Positions 7,994-16,972 of a DNA stretch of 64,000 bases are shown piece by piece. The notes under the pieces are model-generated. The model did not search any database. It had not been told where the DNA came from and saw nothing but the letters and a program-made list of their open reading frames with translations. The stretch spans positions 2,170,001 through 2,234,000 of the forward strand of contig NZ_CP018867.1 of NCBI RefSeq assembly GCF_002849895.1. The letters run 5' to 3'. Source of the stretch: Companilactobacillus alimentarius DSM 20249 (GTDB lineage Bacteria > Bacillota > Bacilli > Lactobacillales > Lactobacillaceae). Within the stretch, counting starts at the first letter, position 1, and every line of letters begins with the position of its first letter. Position numbers and translations under genes: made by a program.

Positions 7994-8551
7994 ATGAAAC
8001 TAATTGTTGGCTTAGGAAATCCAGGTAAAAAATACGATCGAACAAAGCATAATATGGGCTTTATGACTATTGATAAATTAATGGACGAATACGGTCAAAC
8101 ACAAATGAAAAAAGATTTTGAAGCAGAATACTGCAAATTCAAAGTAGCTGGCGAAACAGTTTTTCTCGTGAAACCATTAACATTCATGAACGATTCAGGA
8201 CGTGCAGTTAACTTTTTAATGGGCTATTACCAAATTAAACCGGAAGAACTAATGGTGATTCAAGATGATTTGGATATGGCTATTGGTAAAGTTAGATTAA
8301 GAACAAAGGGTTCTGCTGGTGGTCACAATGGTATTAAGAGTATAATCTCAGCTGTGGGAACTAAAGATTTCAGTCGAATTAAGATTGGTATACAACACCC
8401 CGATAAGCAGTCAGTAGTCAATTGGGTGTTGACGCCTTTCAATAAAGATCAGGAACCATTAGCTTTGTCAGGTATTGATAAAGCTGTAAAGATCGTTAAA
8501 GATTGGGTCGATGGTAAAACAAATGATCAATTGATGAATAAATATAATTAG
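7994..8551 (+). CDS. pth: Peptidyl-tRNA hydrolase
   Basis: The protein has 185 residues. It cleaves peptidyl-tRNA released by ribosome drop-off and recycles the tRNA. Family signatures are clear: G-L-G-N-P-G-K-K-Y at 6-14 and the catalytic His20 (R-T-K-H-N-M-G-F), then F-M-N-D-S-G (~66-71) and D-D-L-D (~93-96). It precedes mfd by 19 bases, the common Firmicutes pth-mfd order, and the two are probably cotranscribed. Confidence 0.97.
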   Translation: MKLIVGLGNPGKKYDRTKHNMGFMTIDKLMDEYGQTQMKKDFEAEYCKFKVAGETVFLVKPLTFMNDSGRAVNFLMGYYQIKPEELMVIQDDLDMAIGKVRLRTKGSAGGHNGIKSIISAVGTKDFSRIKIGIQHPDKQSVVNWVLTPFNKDQEPLALSGIDKAVKIVKDWVDGKTNDQLMNKYN

Positions 8552-8570
8552 AAATTAAAGGGGGCAAAAA

Positions 8571-11500
8571 TTGGATTTAATAAATTTCATTACCAATAAA
8601 TTGAACTTAGGGGAATTTATTAGTCAAGTTAAGCCTGAAACAAATAATTTATTGACAGGTTTAACGGGATCAACAATTTCCCTTTTTGCATTGGAAACCC
8701 TAAGGGAAACCAATAAAAAAATCTTAATTGTTGAAAATACTAATTTTCATGCCAATAAGTTGTACGACGATTTAAATTTGTTGGATAGCGATGCAGTCCA
8801 TATTTTTCCAGTTGAAGAGTCGATTTCAACGGAATTAGCTACGAGTTCGCCAGATGAACTAAGTCAACGTTTGGATACTTTGAGTTTCTTAGCTAGTGAT
8901 GAATCTGGAATTGTGGTCACTTCGGTGGCTGGAATGGAATATGAATTGTCGGCTAAAGAATTATTTCAAGCGGCACAATTAAAAATTGCCGTCAATGAAG
9001 AATATGATTTGGAAGATTTGAATCAACAATTCGTTCAAATGGGATATGTTAAAGATAAGTTAGTTGCTAAACCTGGGGATTTCGCTATCCGTGGGGATAT
9101 TGTCGATATCTATCCTTTGAATGTGGATAATCCTGTGCGAATTGACTTCTTTGGAAATCAAGTTGAAAAGATTAAGTTTTTTGATACAGAAACTCAACGA
9201 AGTGTTGAAGAATTAAAAGAAATTAAAATTTTGCCAGCTAGTGATCGAGTTGTGACTGATGAACAAGTTCATGCGGGTTTGCAAAAATTGCAAAAGAGTT
9301 ACGAACGACAAGTAAAGTCTGTTGAAGATAAAGATATTAAAGAAAACTTGCAAGTTAATTTCGGTCAAATAATTGAAGAATTGTCAGAAGGGATTCGTCC
9401 AGAAAATATTGGTCGGATAGCTGATTATATCTTTGACCGTCCCAGCAGTCTCTTGAACTATCTGGATAAATCAGACCTGTTGATTTTTGACGAGTATAAT
9501 CGTTTGGTCGAACAATCAAATGACAGTCAAGCAGAGAATCAATCTTGGTTAGCTAGTCAATTGGAATTTGGGAAAGCTTTACCAGAACAGAAGATTCGCC
9601 AAAACTTTTCCGATTTGATAAAGACTAGTCAATTGGCTCAAATCTACTTGTCAGCTTTTCAACAAGGGATGGGTCACATTCGCTTGAATCAATTGCAAAA
9701 TGTTCCTGTCAGAACAATGCAGCAATTTTTCAGTCAAATGCCTTTATTAAAGTCCGAAGTAGAACGTTGGCAAAAACAAGATTATACAGTTTTGTTGGCT
9801 ATCAGTAACGAAAAACGGATTAAAGCTATAAGCAATACCTTGACCGATTTCGGTATTAAAGCTACATTGACGACTAAAGAAAAAGTCGTTGAGAATCAGA
9901 CCCAAATTATGAACGCCAGTTTGAGTTCTGGTTTTGAAATGCCAGAAGAAAAACTGGCTGTTATTACTGAAAAGGAATTATTCAATAAACAACCCAAGAA
10001 GCGTCGTTATCAAACATTAGCTAACGCTGAACGATTAAAGAGTTACAACGAGTTAAAGCCGGGCGATTATGTCGTTCATGTCAATCACGGTATCGGTAAA
10101 TTTATCGGTATGCAGACGATGGAAGTTGACGGTAAACATCAAGACTATATTACGATCGAATATCGAGACGATGGTCGTTTATTTATTCCAGTTACACAAT
10201 TGGATATGGTGCAAAAGTACGTTTCTGCCGAAGGTAAGTCACCTCGAATCAACAAGTTGGGTGGCAACGAATGGCAAAAGACTAAAAGAAAAGTTCAGTC
10301 AAATATTGAAGATATTGCTGACGATTTGATTGATCTATATGCCAAACGTGAAGCCGAAAAGGGCTTTGCTTTTCCTAAAGACGATTCAATGCAAGATGAC
10401 TTTGACAATGCCTTTCCATATCCTGAGACACCAGACCAATTACGGTCAGTGGACGAAATCAAGCGTGATATGGAAAAACCTCATCCAATGGATCGACTTT
10501 TAGTTGGAGATGTTGGGTTTGGTAAGACTGAAGTTGCCTTAAGAGCAGCCTTTAAAGCTGTTGAAGCAGGTAAACAGGTCGTTTTCTTAGTGCCAACCAC
10601 ACTTCTAGCACAACAGCATTACGAAACAATGAAGGAACGTTTTGATGGCTTCCCCGTGGAAATTGGGATGTTGTCACGATTCCAGACGCGTAAGCAGAGT
10701 AAAGAAATCATTGAGAAATTAGAAGAGGGGTCAATTGATATTGTGGTGGGAACGCATCGTTTGTTGTCTAAAGATGTTAAATTCCATGATATTGGCCTAC
10801 TAATTATTGATGAGGAACAGCGATTCGGTGTTAAGCACAAAGAAAAGATTAAGCAGTTAAAGAATAATGTGGACGTCTTAACGCTGACGGCTACCCCAAT
10901 TCCTCGTACTTTAAATATGTCGATGTTAGGTGTACGTGATTTATCTTTAATTGAAACGGCTCCAAGCAATCGTTATCCAGTCCAAACTTATGTTATGGAA
11001 CAAAATTACCAAGTTATTGCTGGTGCAATCAAGCGTGAAATGGCTCGTGGTGGGCAAGTCTTCTATTTGCATAATCGGGTTGAAGACATGGATCAAGTAG
11101 CTAATCAAATTCAGGCTTTGGTCCCTGACGCTAGAATTGCGACTGCTCATGGTCGGATGAATGAGACGCAAATGGAAGGTGTCATCTCGGATTACTTAGC
11201 AGGTGAATACGATGTTTTGGTAACGACGACAATCATTGAAACCGGTGTCGATATGCCTAATACCAATACCTTAGTAGTGGAAAATGCTGATCGTTATGGC
11301 TTGTCGCAACTTTATCAAATTAGAGGACGTGTCGGCAGATCCAATCGTGTTGCATATGCGTACTTGATGTATCGCCCTAATAAGGTATTGACTGAGGTCG
11401 GCGAACAACGTTTGGAAGCTGTTAAGAACTTTACGGAATTAGGTTCAGGCTTTAAGATTGCTATGCGTGATTTGTCAATCAGAGGTGCAGGTAATTTATT

Positions 11501-12095
11501 GGGTAAGCAACAACATGGATTCATCGACTCAGTTGGTTTCGATCTCTATACCCAAATGTTAAATGATGCAGTTGCTAAAAAACGTGGTCATACTAAGGCT
11601 GAAAAGACTAACTCTGAACTTAATTTGGCTTTGGAAGCTTACTTGCCAGAAGATTACATCAGCGATCAACGTCAAAAAGTTGAGTTATATAAACGAATTC
11701 GTCAGATTGATTCCTTGGAGAATTATCAAGAAGTTAAATCAGAATTATTGGATCGCTTCGGAGAATATCCCCAAGAGGTCGCTAATTTGTTAGATGTTAG
11801 TTTATTGAAGAATTCGTTCGATGAATCTTTGGTAAAGAGTGTCATTATGCGAAATAATAAGATAACAATTAAGTTTTCACAAAAAGCCGGTGACTATTTA
11901 ACCGGTGATTTAGTCTTTAAATTCTTGAGTAATACGACCATGAAAGCTAAAGTCAACAATAAAAATGGTGAATTTATGATTATTTTAGATGCTGACAGCG
12001 TCAAAAAAGATGATTGGTTCGACCAGTTAAAAGTATTTGCTCAAAAAATGGCTAAAGGTTTCGACAAATTAAAGAAAGAAAAAATTAAAAACTAA
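8571..12095 (+). CDS. mfd: Transcription-repair coupling factor
   Basis: The protein has 1174 residues, with a TTG start after AAAGGGGGC. It removes RNA polymerase stalled at lesions and recruits UvrA. The N-terminal UvrB-like region covers about 1-330; the CarD-like polymerase-interaction domain begins near 488 (K-P-G-D-Y-V-V-H-V-N-H-G-I-G-K); the helicase domain has Walker A G-D-V-G-F-G-K-T-E at ~644 and D-E-E-Q-R-F at ~745; the C-terminal TRCF domain follows T-E-L-G-S-G-F-K-I-A-M-R-D-L-S-I-R-G-A-G. It is full length and ends one base before the flippase gene. Confidence 0.97.
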   Translation: MDLINFITNKLNLGEFISQVKPETNNLLTGLTGSTISLFALETLRETNKKILIVENTNFHANKLYDDLNLLDSDAVHIFPVEESISTELATSSPDELSQRLDTLSFLASDESGIVVTSVAGMEYELSAKELFQAAQLKIAVNEEYDLEDLNQQFVQMGYVKDKLVAKPGDFAIRGDIVDIYPLNVDNPVRIDFFGNQVEKIKFFDTETQRSVEELKEIKILPASDRVVTDEQVHAGLQKLQKSYERQVKSVEDKDIKENLQVNFGQIIEELSEGIRPENIGRIADYIFDRPSSLLNYLDKSDLLIFDEYNRLVEQSNDSQAENQSWLASQLEFGKALPEQKIRQNFSDLIKTSQLAQIYLSAFQQGMGHIRLNQLQNVPVRTMQQFFSQMPLLKSEVERWQKQDYTVLLAISNEKRIKAISNTLTDFGIKATLTTKEKVVENQTQIMNASLSSGFEMPEEKLAVITEKELFNKQPKKRRYQTLANAERLKSYNELKPGDYVVHVNHGIGKFIGMQTMEVDGKHQDYITIEYRDDGRLFIPVTQLDMVQKYVSAEGKSPRINKLGGNEWQKTKRKVQSNIEDIADDLIDLYAKREAEKGFAFPKDDSMQDDFDNAFPYPETPDQLRSVDEIKRDMEKPHPMDRLLVGDVGFGKTEVALRAAFKAVEAGKQVVFLVPTTLLAQQHYETMKERFDGFPVEIGMLSRFQTRKQSKEIIEKLEEGSIDIVVGTHRLLSKDVKFHDIGLLIIDEEQRFGVKHKEKIKQLKNNVDVLTLTATPIPRTLNMSMLGVRDLSLIETAPSNRYPVQTYVMEQNYQVIAGAIKREMARGGQVFYLHNRVEDMDQVANQIQALVPDARIATAHGRMNETQMEGVISDYLAGEYDVLVTTTIIETGVDMPNTNTLVVENADRYGLSQLYQIRGRVGRSNRVAYAYLMYRPNKVLTEVGEQRLEAVKNFTELGSGFKIAMRDLSIRGAGNLLGKQQHGFIDSVGFDLYTQMLNDAVAKKRGHTKAEKTNSELNLALEAYLPEDYISDQRQKVELYKRIRQIDSLENYQEVKSELLDRFGEYPQEVANLLDVSLLKNSFDESLVKSVIMRNNKITIKFSQKAGDYLTGDLVFKFLSNTTMKAKVNNKNGEFMIILDADSVKKDDWFDQLKVFAQKMAKGFDKLKKEKIKN

Positions 12096-12096
12096 T

Positions 12097-13662
12097 ATGC
12101 AAAAAGAAGTGTCACGAGCGATTAAGGGGACATGGATCTTGACGGTTGCCTCATTATTTTCTGAATTATTGAGTGCAATCTATCGGATTCCGTTACAAAA
12201 TATTGTAGGTGATCGGGGATATTTCATCTATCAACAAGTTTATCCAATCTATGGTATTTTTTCCGTGTTGGCACTATCAGGATTACCGGTCGTGCTTTCA
12301 AAGACCTTTGCTCAGCAAAAGAATATTTCTTCTAAGAATCATTTGCTGAAAAAAACTTTTGTTGGTTTGCTGATATCCTGTGTTGTCGTTACGGGGTTAT
12401 TGTGGATGTCTTCAAGATACTTGGCATTTTTAATGGGAGACCCCAGGCTTTATTTGGAAGTAAGAGCTGTTTCTTTAACATTTTTATTAGTTCCATTTGA
12501 AGCTAGTTTGAGAGGCTATTTTCAAAGTGATCTGTTGATGACACCTAGTGCCATTTCTCAAGTTTCGGAACAATTTTTAAGAATTGTTGTTATTATTGTC
12601 AGTGCCTTAATGTTTGGACATGGATTAATTGATGTTTATAACATGGGAACTTTGGCTAATTCGGGTGCCTTTATTGGTGGAATTTTAGCTGTAATGATTT
12701 TACTAGGTACTTTTGTGAAATATCGCAAACGAATGCTGCAAGATGACAAGCGTGATAACACGATAAGATTAGAGCACGGATTGGCTTTAGAAATCGTTTT
12801 GATTGTATTTTTTACAGGGATCACGATTTTTTATCAATTCATTGATTCATTTTCGATGTTGCGACTATTGATGCATTTTGGAATGTCACTAGATCAAGCC
12901 GAAATTCAAAAGGGAATTTTTGATCGAGGACAACCCTTATTGCAGCTAGGAATAGTTATTTCCTTGTCATTTGTTTCAACCATCATGCCCCAATTAAGGG
13001 AAAAGAACCGTTTAAAACAAAATAAGAAGACAATCTCTAAGATGGTTCGAGTTTGTCTGTGGTTATCGGTAGCAGAGACTGCTGGTTTAATTGCTCTGAT
13101 GCCCCAGATCAATACGATGTTGTTTACTAATACAAGTGGCTCATTAACTTTGAGCATCTATATGTTGTCAATCGTAATAGTTTCTTTTATTAATTTATTA
13201 GTAGCAGTTACTAGTGGCGATGATGAGAAGAATATCCATAAGTTGGTACTTTTTTTGATGTCACTGGTAGTTAAAGTGGCTTTAAATATTATTTTAGTAC
13301 CAAAATTTGGCATTGCTGGAGCTGCCTTGGCTACGGTGTTTAGTGAGTGCGTGATTTTGTTTGGAATTTTGATTATTTATAATTTTAATCGGGATTTCTT
13401 ATCTCTAGATAAGGCTTTCATCATTAATTTGTTAAAAGCTGGCGTAGTAATGGCAATTATTGTTAAAATTATAGTTGAGTTATTGTCAATTGGTTTTACT
13501 ACGACAAGAATCAATAGTGTTTTGTTGAATGTAGTAGCAATTCCAATTGGAGCGTTTGTTTATTTGAAATTATCCAAGCATTGGAAAATGTTGACTAAAC
13601 AAGAATGGGAAATATTACCCATGGGAAAATATCTTACTAAGATTATGAGAATAGAGGATTAA
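12097..13662 (+). CDS. MATE/MurJ-fold polysaccharide or lipid flippase (SpoVB-like)
   Basis: A 521-residue integral membrane protein with about 14 hydrophobic segments by eye and the start typical of the SpoVB/PST family ([20 protein letters not shown]). Relatives move lipid-linked precursors of peptidoglycan or polysaccharide across the membrane. It starts one base after the mfd stop, indicating coupled translation, and is followed two bases later by rqcP. The arrangement mfd-spoVB-rqcP-divIC matches the B. subtilis mfd-spoVT-yabM-yabN-yabO-divIC region. Which lipid is flipped cannot be told. Confidence 0.85.
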   Translation: MQKEVSRAIKGTWILTVASLFSELLSAIYRIPLQNIVGDRGYFIYQQVYPIYGIFSVLALSGLPVVLSKTFAQQKNISSKNHLLKKTFVGLLISCVVVTGLLWMSSRYLAFLMGDPRLYLEVRAVSLTFLLVPFEASLRGYFQSDLLMTPSAISQVSEQFLRIVVIIVSALMFGHGLIDVYNMGTLANSGAFIGGILAVMILLGTFVKYRKRMLQDDKRDNTIRLEHGLALEIVLIVFFTGITIFYQFIDSFSMLRLLMHFGMSLDQAEIQKGIFDRGQPLLQLGIVISLSFVSTIMPQLREKNRLKQNKKTISKMVRVCLWLSVAETAGLIALMPQINTMLFTNTSGSLTLSIYMLSIVIVSFINLLVAVTSGDDEKNIHKLVLFLMSLVVKVALNIILVPKFGIAGAALATVFSECVILFGILIIYNFNRDFLSLDKAFIINLLKAGVVMAIIVKIIVELLSIGFTTTRINSVLLNVVAIPIGAFVYLKLSKHWKMLTKQEWEILPMGKYLTKIMRIED

Positions 13663-13664
13663 AA

Positions 13665-13904
13665 ATGAGATTAGATAAGTATTTAAAAGTTACGAGAATT
13701 ATTAAGAGAAGAACCGTCGCTAAAGAATTTGCTGATAACGGTCGTGCCACAATCAATGGACACGTTGCTAAATCTTCAAGTGAAGTTTCTATTGGCGATG
13801 TAATTGAATTGCACTTTGGTGAAAAAACAATGAAAGTTAAAGTTCTTAACATCAAAGAAACAACTAAGAAGAATGATTCCGCCGACATGTATGAGGAAGT
13901 TTAA
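13665..13904 (+). CDS. rqcP: S4-domain ribosome quality control protein RqcP (YabO/Hsp15)
   Basis: The 79-residue protein is almost entirely an S4 RNA-binding domain ([19 protein letters not shown] at the N-terminus, then A-x-I-N-G at ~28). In Bacillus this small protein works with RqcH on obstructed 50S subunits to add C-terminal alanine tails. The ATG is preceded by AGAGGATTAAAA, two bases after the flippase gene. It is upstream of divIC, as in other Firmicutes. Confidence 0.92.
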   Translation: MRLDKYLKVTRIIKRRTVAKEFADNGRATINGHVAKSSSEVSIGDVIELHFGEKTMKVKVLNIKETTKKNDSADMYEEV

Positions 13905-13945
13905 ATTAAATAATTAGAATTGGATTAAAATTGCTGATTTTATTA

Positions 13946-13974
13946 TTCAAATAGTTGCTTAAACTTGTTATACT
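13946..13974 (+). promoter_or_regulatory. Candidate divIC promoter
   Basis: TTCAAA (13946-13951), a 17-base spacer and TATACT (13969-13974). The -10 is good and the -35 weak. It lies 30 bases before the divIC start. Confidence 0.5.
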
Positions 13975-14004
13975 CAAAGTAATCATTTCTAGGGGAGTAG
14001 TGGT

Positions 14005-14400
14005 ATGGAAGTACATAAACTAAATTCAAATGTTTCCGTTTTAAAGCCTAAACAGTCGCAAACACCTCCGTCACCCAAGCCTAATAATTACGTCAAGAAA
14101 GTTCATCGTCGACGTATCGCAGTGATCGGAATTGTTTTTGCAATTATCATGGTTGTATTTGGCGTTCAAATTTTTAATGCGCATCGAACATATGCCAACA
14201 CAATGGAACAAATTGAAGTTAGTAAAACGAAGCTGAATAAGCAAAAGTCACTGCAGAGTGATTTAAAACTTGAAGTAAGTCAGCTTCATGATACGAGTTA
14301 CTTGGAAAAGTATATTCGCGAAAAGTACATGTATAGCAAACCGGGCGAACAAGTATATAATTTGCCCAACGATGTTAAAACCACTACGATTCAAAAATAG
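14005..14400 (+). CDS. divIC: Septum formation initiator DivIC/FtsB-like
   Basis: The protein has 131 residues. A proline-rich cytoplasmic N-terminus (P-P-S-P-K-P-N) of about 35 residues is followed by one transmembrane helix (about 37-57), an extracellular coiled coil (~65-95) and the conserved Y-I-R-E-K-Y-M-Y-S-K-P-G-E motif at ~101-113. DivIC pairs with FtsL and DivIB in the divisome. The start ATG follows AGGGGAG. It is 23 bases before the S1-domain gene, forming the familiar divIC-yabR pair. Confidence 0.92.
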   Translation: MEVHKLNSNVSVLKPKQSQTPPSPKPNNYVKKVHRRRIAVIGIVFAIIMVVFGVQIFNAHRTYANTMEQIEVSKTKLNKQKSLQSDLKLEVSQLHDTSYLEKYIREKYMYSKPGEQVYNLPNDVKTTTIQK

Positions 14401-14423
14401 GGAAAGGAATTTTTTTTAATTAG

Positions 14424-14834
14424 ATGACAGTCGAAGTAGGAGCTAAAACAGAAGGTAAGGTTACTGGAATTACAAACTTTGGGGCATTCGTTGACCTAGG
14501 AGAAGGACAAAGCGGAATGGTACATATCAGTGAAATCGCTGATGGTTACGTTAAGGATATTCACGATGTACTTAGTGTTGGAGATACCGTAAAGGTTTTA
14601 GTTCTTAATGAAAGAAATCATAAAATTGCACTTTCGATCAAGCAGGCTTCTGATAAACCAAAGCCTAAGTATCATGCACATCATTCTCATGAAAGAAACG
14701 AACATAAATCTCACAAACCCGAAAGCTTTGACGATATGATGTCAGGCTTCATGAAGGAAAGTGAAGAGCGATTGAGTACGATTAAGAAAAATACTGAAGG
14801 AAAACGTGGCGGCCGTGGTGGTCGTCGTAGCTAA
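14424..14834 (+). CDS. yabR: S1 RNA-binding domain protein (YabR-like)
   Basis: The protein has 136 residues. Residues 1-72 are an S1/OB fold (G-K-V-T-G-I-T-N-F-G-A-F-V-D-L at ~10-24, then G-M-V-H-I-S-E and I-A-L-S-I-K). The rest is a basic, His- and Gly/Arg-rich tail (H-A-H-H-S-H and G-G-R-G-G-R-R-S at the end). Relatives follow divIC in most lactobacilli and bind RNA or ribosomes; the exact role is unsettled. The ribosome-binding site is AAAGGAA, some distance upstream. Confidence 0.85.
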   Translation: MTVEVGAKTEGKVTGITNFGAFVDLGEGQSGMVHISEIADGYVKDIHDVLSVGDTVKVLVLNERNHKIALSIKQASDKPKPKYHAHHSHERNEHKSHKPESFDDMMSGFMKESEERLSTIKKNTEGKRGGRGGRRS

Positions 14835-14856
14835 TTTTAAAAAGAATAAAAACTCA

Positions 14857-14961
14857 CCACAAAACAGTTAGCTTAACTGTAAGAAGTGGGACATGATGTT
14901 CGACTTTTGAGCATTCAAGCAAATATCCGTGGTAATCGTTGTTGTGGTTATCACGGATATT
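14857..14961 (+). other. Structured intergenic region between yabR and tilS
   Basis: Two hairpins are visible in a 180-base gap. The first is CAGTTA/TAACTG (14865-14879), enclosed by CCAC/GTGG (14857-14860, 14886-14889). The second is a 14-bp stem (14922-14935 with 14948-14961, one G-U pair) with a 12-base loop, followed by only a weak T-run. It could be a leader RNA, a weak terminator or a processing signal. No known RNA family is recognised. Confidence 0.5.
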
Positions 14962-15014
14962 AATTTTAAGACGGTAATTATGTTTTGTTAGTTAAGTTTG
15001 ATTAAGGAAGATCA

Positions 15015-16334
15015 ATGGAGTTAGATAATAAAGTTTTAAATACAGTGAAAAAAGTTTTGAAAAAATATAATGCGAGAAGAGTTCTAGTGGCCGTTTCCGG
15101 TGGCGTCGATTCGATGGTATTGTTAAATATCATTGGGCAATTGTTGCCAAAGACTGAATTTGGAGTGGTCAATGTAGATCATGATCTTCGCCCAGAAAGT
15201 GCTGATGAAGTGGCTTTTGTCCAAGACTTTTGCGCCAAGAATGAATATCAATTCTTTACGACTAAGTGGATGAATAAACCACAAGATAATGTAGGGATGG
15301 AGGCTTCTGCTCGTCAATTTCGCTATGGTTTCTTTAAAGAAATTATGCAATCTAATAATTTTGACACTTTATTGACAGCTCATCATGCCAACGATTTAGC
15401 TGAAAATATTTTGATGAAGCTAATTCGTTCAGGTAACGCCTATGAAGTCGTTAGTTTAAAGCAGCAACGTCCATTTGCCAATGGTCAAATCGTACGTCCG
15501 TTATTAGATTTTGCTAAGTCTGATATTACTGTTTTAGCTGATATCCATGATATTCATCATGTTCAAGATCAAACTAATTTTAGTAATATAACCTTGCGCA
15601 ATCGATTGCGAAACAATATTTTCCCAGAGTTACAAAAAGAAAACGGGCAAATGTTAACGCACTTCAATTTCTTTGAACGGCAATTGATTGCCTTATTAGA
15701 TCTTGCCAAAAGTAAATTCAAAGAAATAGAAGAAGCTATGCAGGTTTCAAATGTTGACCAGCAAGTTATCGGTTTAATTAATCCCGTTCGGATACTAGAT
15801 TATGATCAGCAAAATTTGTTTTGGGGCAACTTTTTTACTAAACAACATTTTGAAATTGCTATTAGTAATCGACAGATTGATGAAATCGTGGGAATCGTTT
15901 CAGGGAATGAAGCCAATGCTTCAATCGATTTAGCTGATTCTTGGCAATTTATTCGTAGTTACGATAAATTTGTGATAAAGAAATCACAGCCAATGGAACG
16001 AAGTGCGGTTTCAGTTACATTAGGACAAGAAATCAATTTTATTCAAAAGAAATTTACTTTGACGGCTAATAATACAGACTTTAGTTTAACAACCGATTGG
16101 ATTCCGAAAACAATTACTTTAAGAACGCGTCGTGATGGTGATAAATTATTGATAGCTGATGGACAACATCAGAAGTTGAGCAAGAGATTTATAAACAAAA
16201 AGATACCTGAATATAAACGAGATAATTATTTAGTTTTATTATTTGATAATCAGATAGTTTGGGTTGAAAAAATTTACAATATGAGTGATTATTTAAAAAA
16301 AGGTAATAATCACTACAAAATAAAACTTGATTGA
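15015..16334 (+). CDS. tilS: tRNA(Ile)-lysidine synthase
   Basis: The 439-residue enzyme attaches lysine to C34 of tRNA-Ile(CAU) so that it reads AUA. The ATP-binding P-loop V-S-G-G-V-D-S is at residues 27-33; H-H-A-N-D at ~122-126 and the N-terminal catalytic domain are followed by the substrate-binding domain and the TilS C-terminal domain (T-L-R-T-R-R-D-G-D at ~371). The start at 15015 follows AAGGAAGATCA. It is 9 bases upstream of hpt, the conserved tilS-hpt-ftsH order. Confidence 0.95.
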   Translation: MELDNKVLNTVKKVLKKYNARRVLVAVSGGVDSMVLLNIIGQLLPKTEFGVVNVDHDLRPESADEVAFVQDFCAKNEYQFFTTKWMNKPQDNVGMEASARQFRYGFFKEIMQSNNFDTLLTAHHANDLAENILMKLIRSGNAYEVVSLKQQRPFANGQIVRPLLDFAKSDITVLADIHDIHHVQDQTNFSNITLRNRLRNNIFPELQKENGQMLTHFNFFERQLIALLDLAKSKFKEIEEAMQVSNVDQQVIGLINPVRILDYDQQNLFWGNFFTKQHFEIAISNRQIDEIVGIVSGNEANASIDLADSWQFIRSYDKFVIKKSQPMERSAVSVTLGQEINFIQKKFTLTANNTDFSLTTDWIPKTITLRTRRDGDKLLIADGQHQKLSKRFINKKIPEYKRDNYLVLLFDNQIVWVEKIYNMSDYLKKGNNHYKIKLD

Positions 16335-16343
16335 GGTAAGAGA

Positions 16344-16889
16344 ATGAATTCAGATATTGAAAAAGTTTTGGTCTCTGAAAAAGAAATTGACAAAACTATT
16401 CAACGTTTAGGAAAAGAACTAACAAAAGAGTATCAGGACAAGAATCCACTATTTGTCTGTGTTTTACGTGGTGCAGCAATGTTTATGATGGATTTAGTTA
16501 AAAGTCTAGATTTTAAAATGGAATATGACTTTATGGATGTTTCAAGTTATGGCGGGGAAAATACTGTCACAACTGGTGATGTTCGAATAATTAAAGATCT
16601 AGATACTTCTGTACGTGGTCGTGATGTCGTTATTGTTGAAGACATCATTGATACTGGGTACACTTTGGATCGTTTGGTGGAATTATTTGAATCACGACAT
16701 GCAAACTCAATTAAGTTAGTTTCGTTCTTGGACAAACCGGCTCGACGCGTTAAGCACGTTGATGTTGACTATATTGGTGTTCAAATACCAGACGAGTTTG
16801 TTGTTGGTTATGGGATGGATTATGATGAACATTATCGTAATTTACCTTATGTTGGTATATTAAAACCAGACATATATAGTACAAAATAA
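16344..16889 (+). CDS. hpt: Hypoxanthine phosphoribosyltransferase
   Basis: The 181-residue enzyme salvages hypoxanthine and guanine to IMP and GMP using PRPP. The PRPP-binding motif V-V-I-V-E-D-I-I-D-T-G-Y-T-L is at ~96-109, and the hinge residues Y-G-M-D-Y at ~157 and P-R-R motif K-P-A-R-R at ~132 are in place. In Bacillus, TilS-HprT can activate ftsH transcription; the same gene order here makes that possible but unproven. Confidence 0.96.
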   Translation: MNSDIEKVLVSEKEIDKTIQRLGKELTKEYQDKNPLFVCVLRGAAMFMMDLVKSLDFKMEYDFMDVSSYGGENTVTTGDVRIIKDLDTSVRGRDVVIVEDIIDTGYTLDRLVELFESRHANSIKLVSFLDKPARRVKHVDVDYIGVQIPDEFVVGYGMDYDEHYRNLPYVGILKPDIYSTK

Positions 16890-16912
16890 TTAAGATAGAG
16901 TTACAATTATTA

Positions 16913-16940
16913 TTGTGTTACTGTTCGCCAATGTTACAAT
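16913..16940 (+). promoter_or_regulatory. Candidate ftsH promoter
   Basis: TTGTGT (16913-16918), 16 bases, TACAAT (16935-16940). The -10 lies within the inverted repeat GTTAC-AATAT-GTAAC (16933-16947), a possible regulator site. Confidence 0.45.
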
Positions 16941-16972
16941 ATGTAACGTCTAAGTAATTTAGGAGGAAATGT

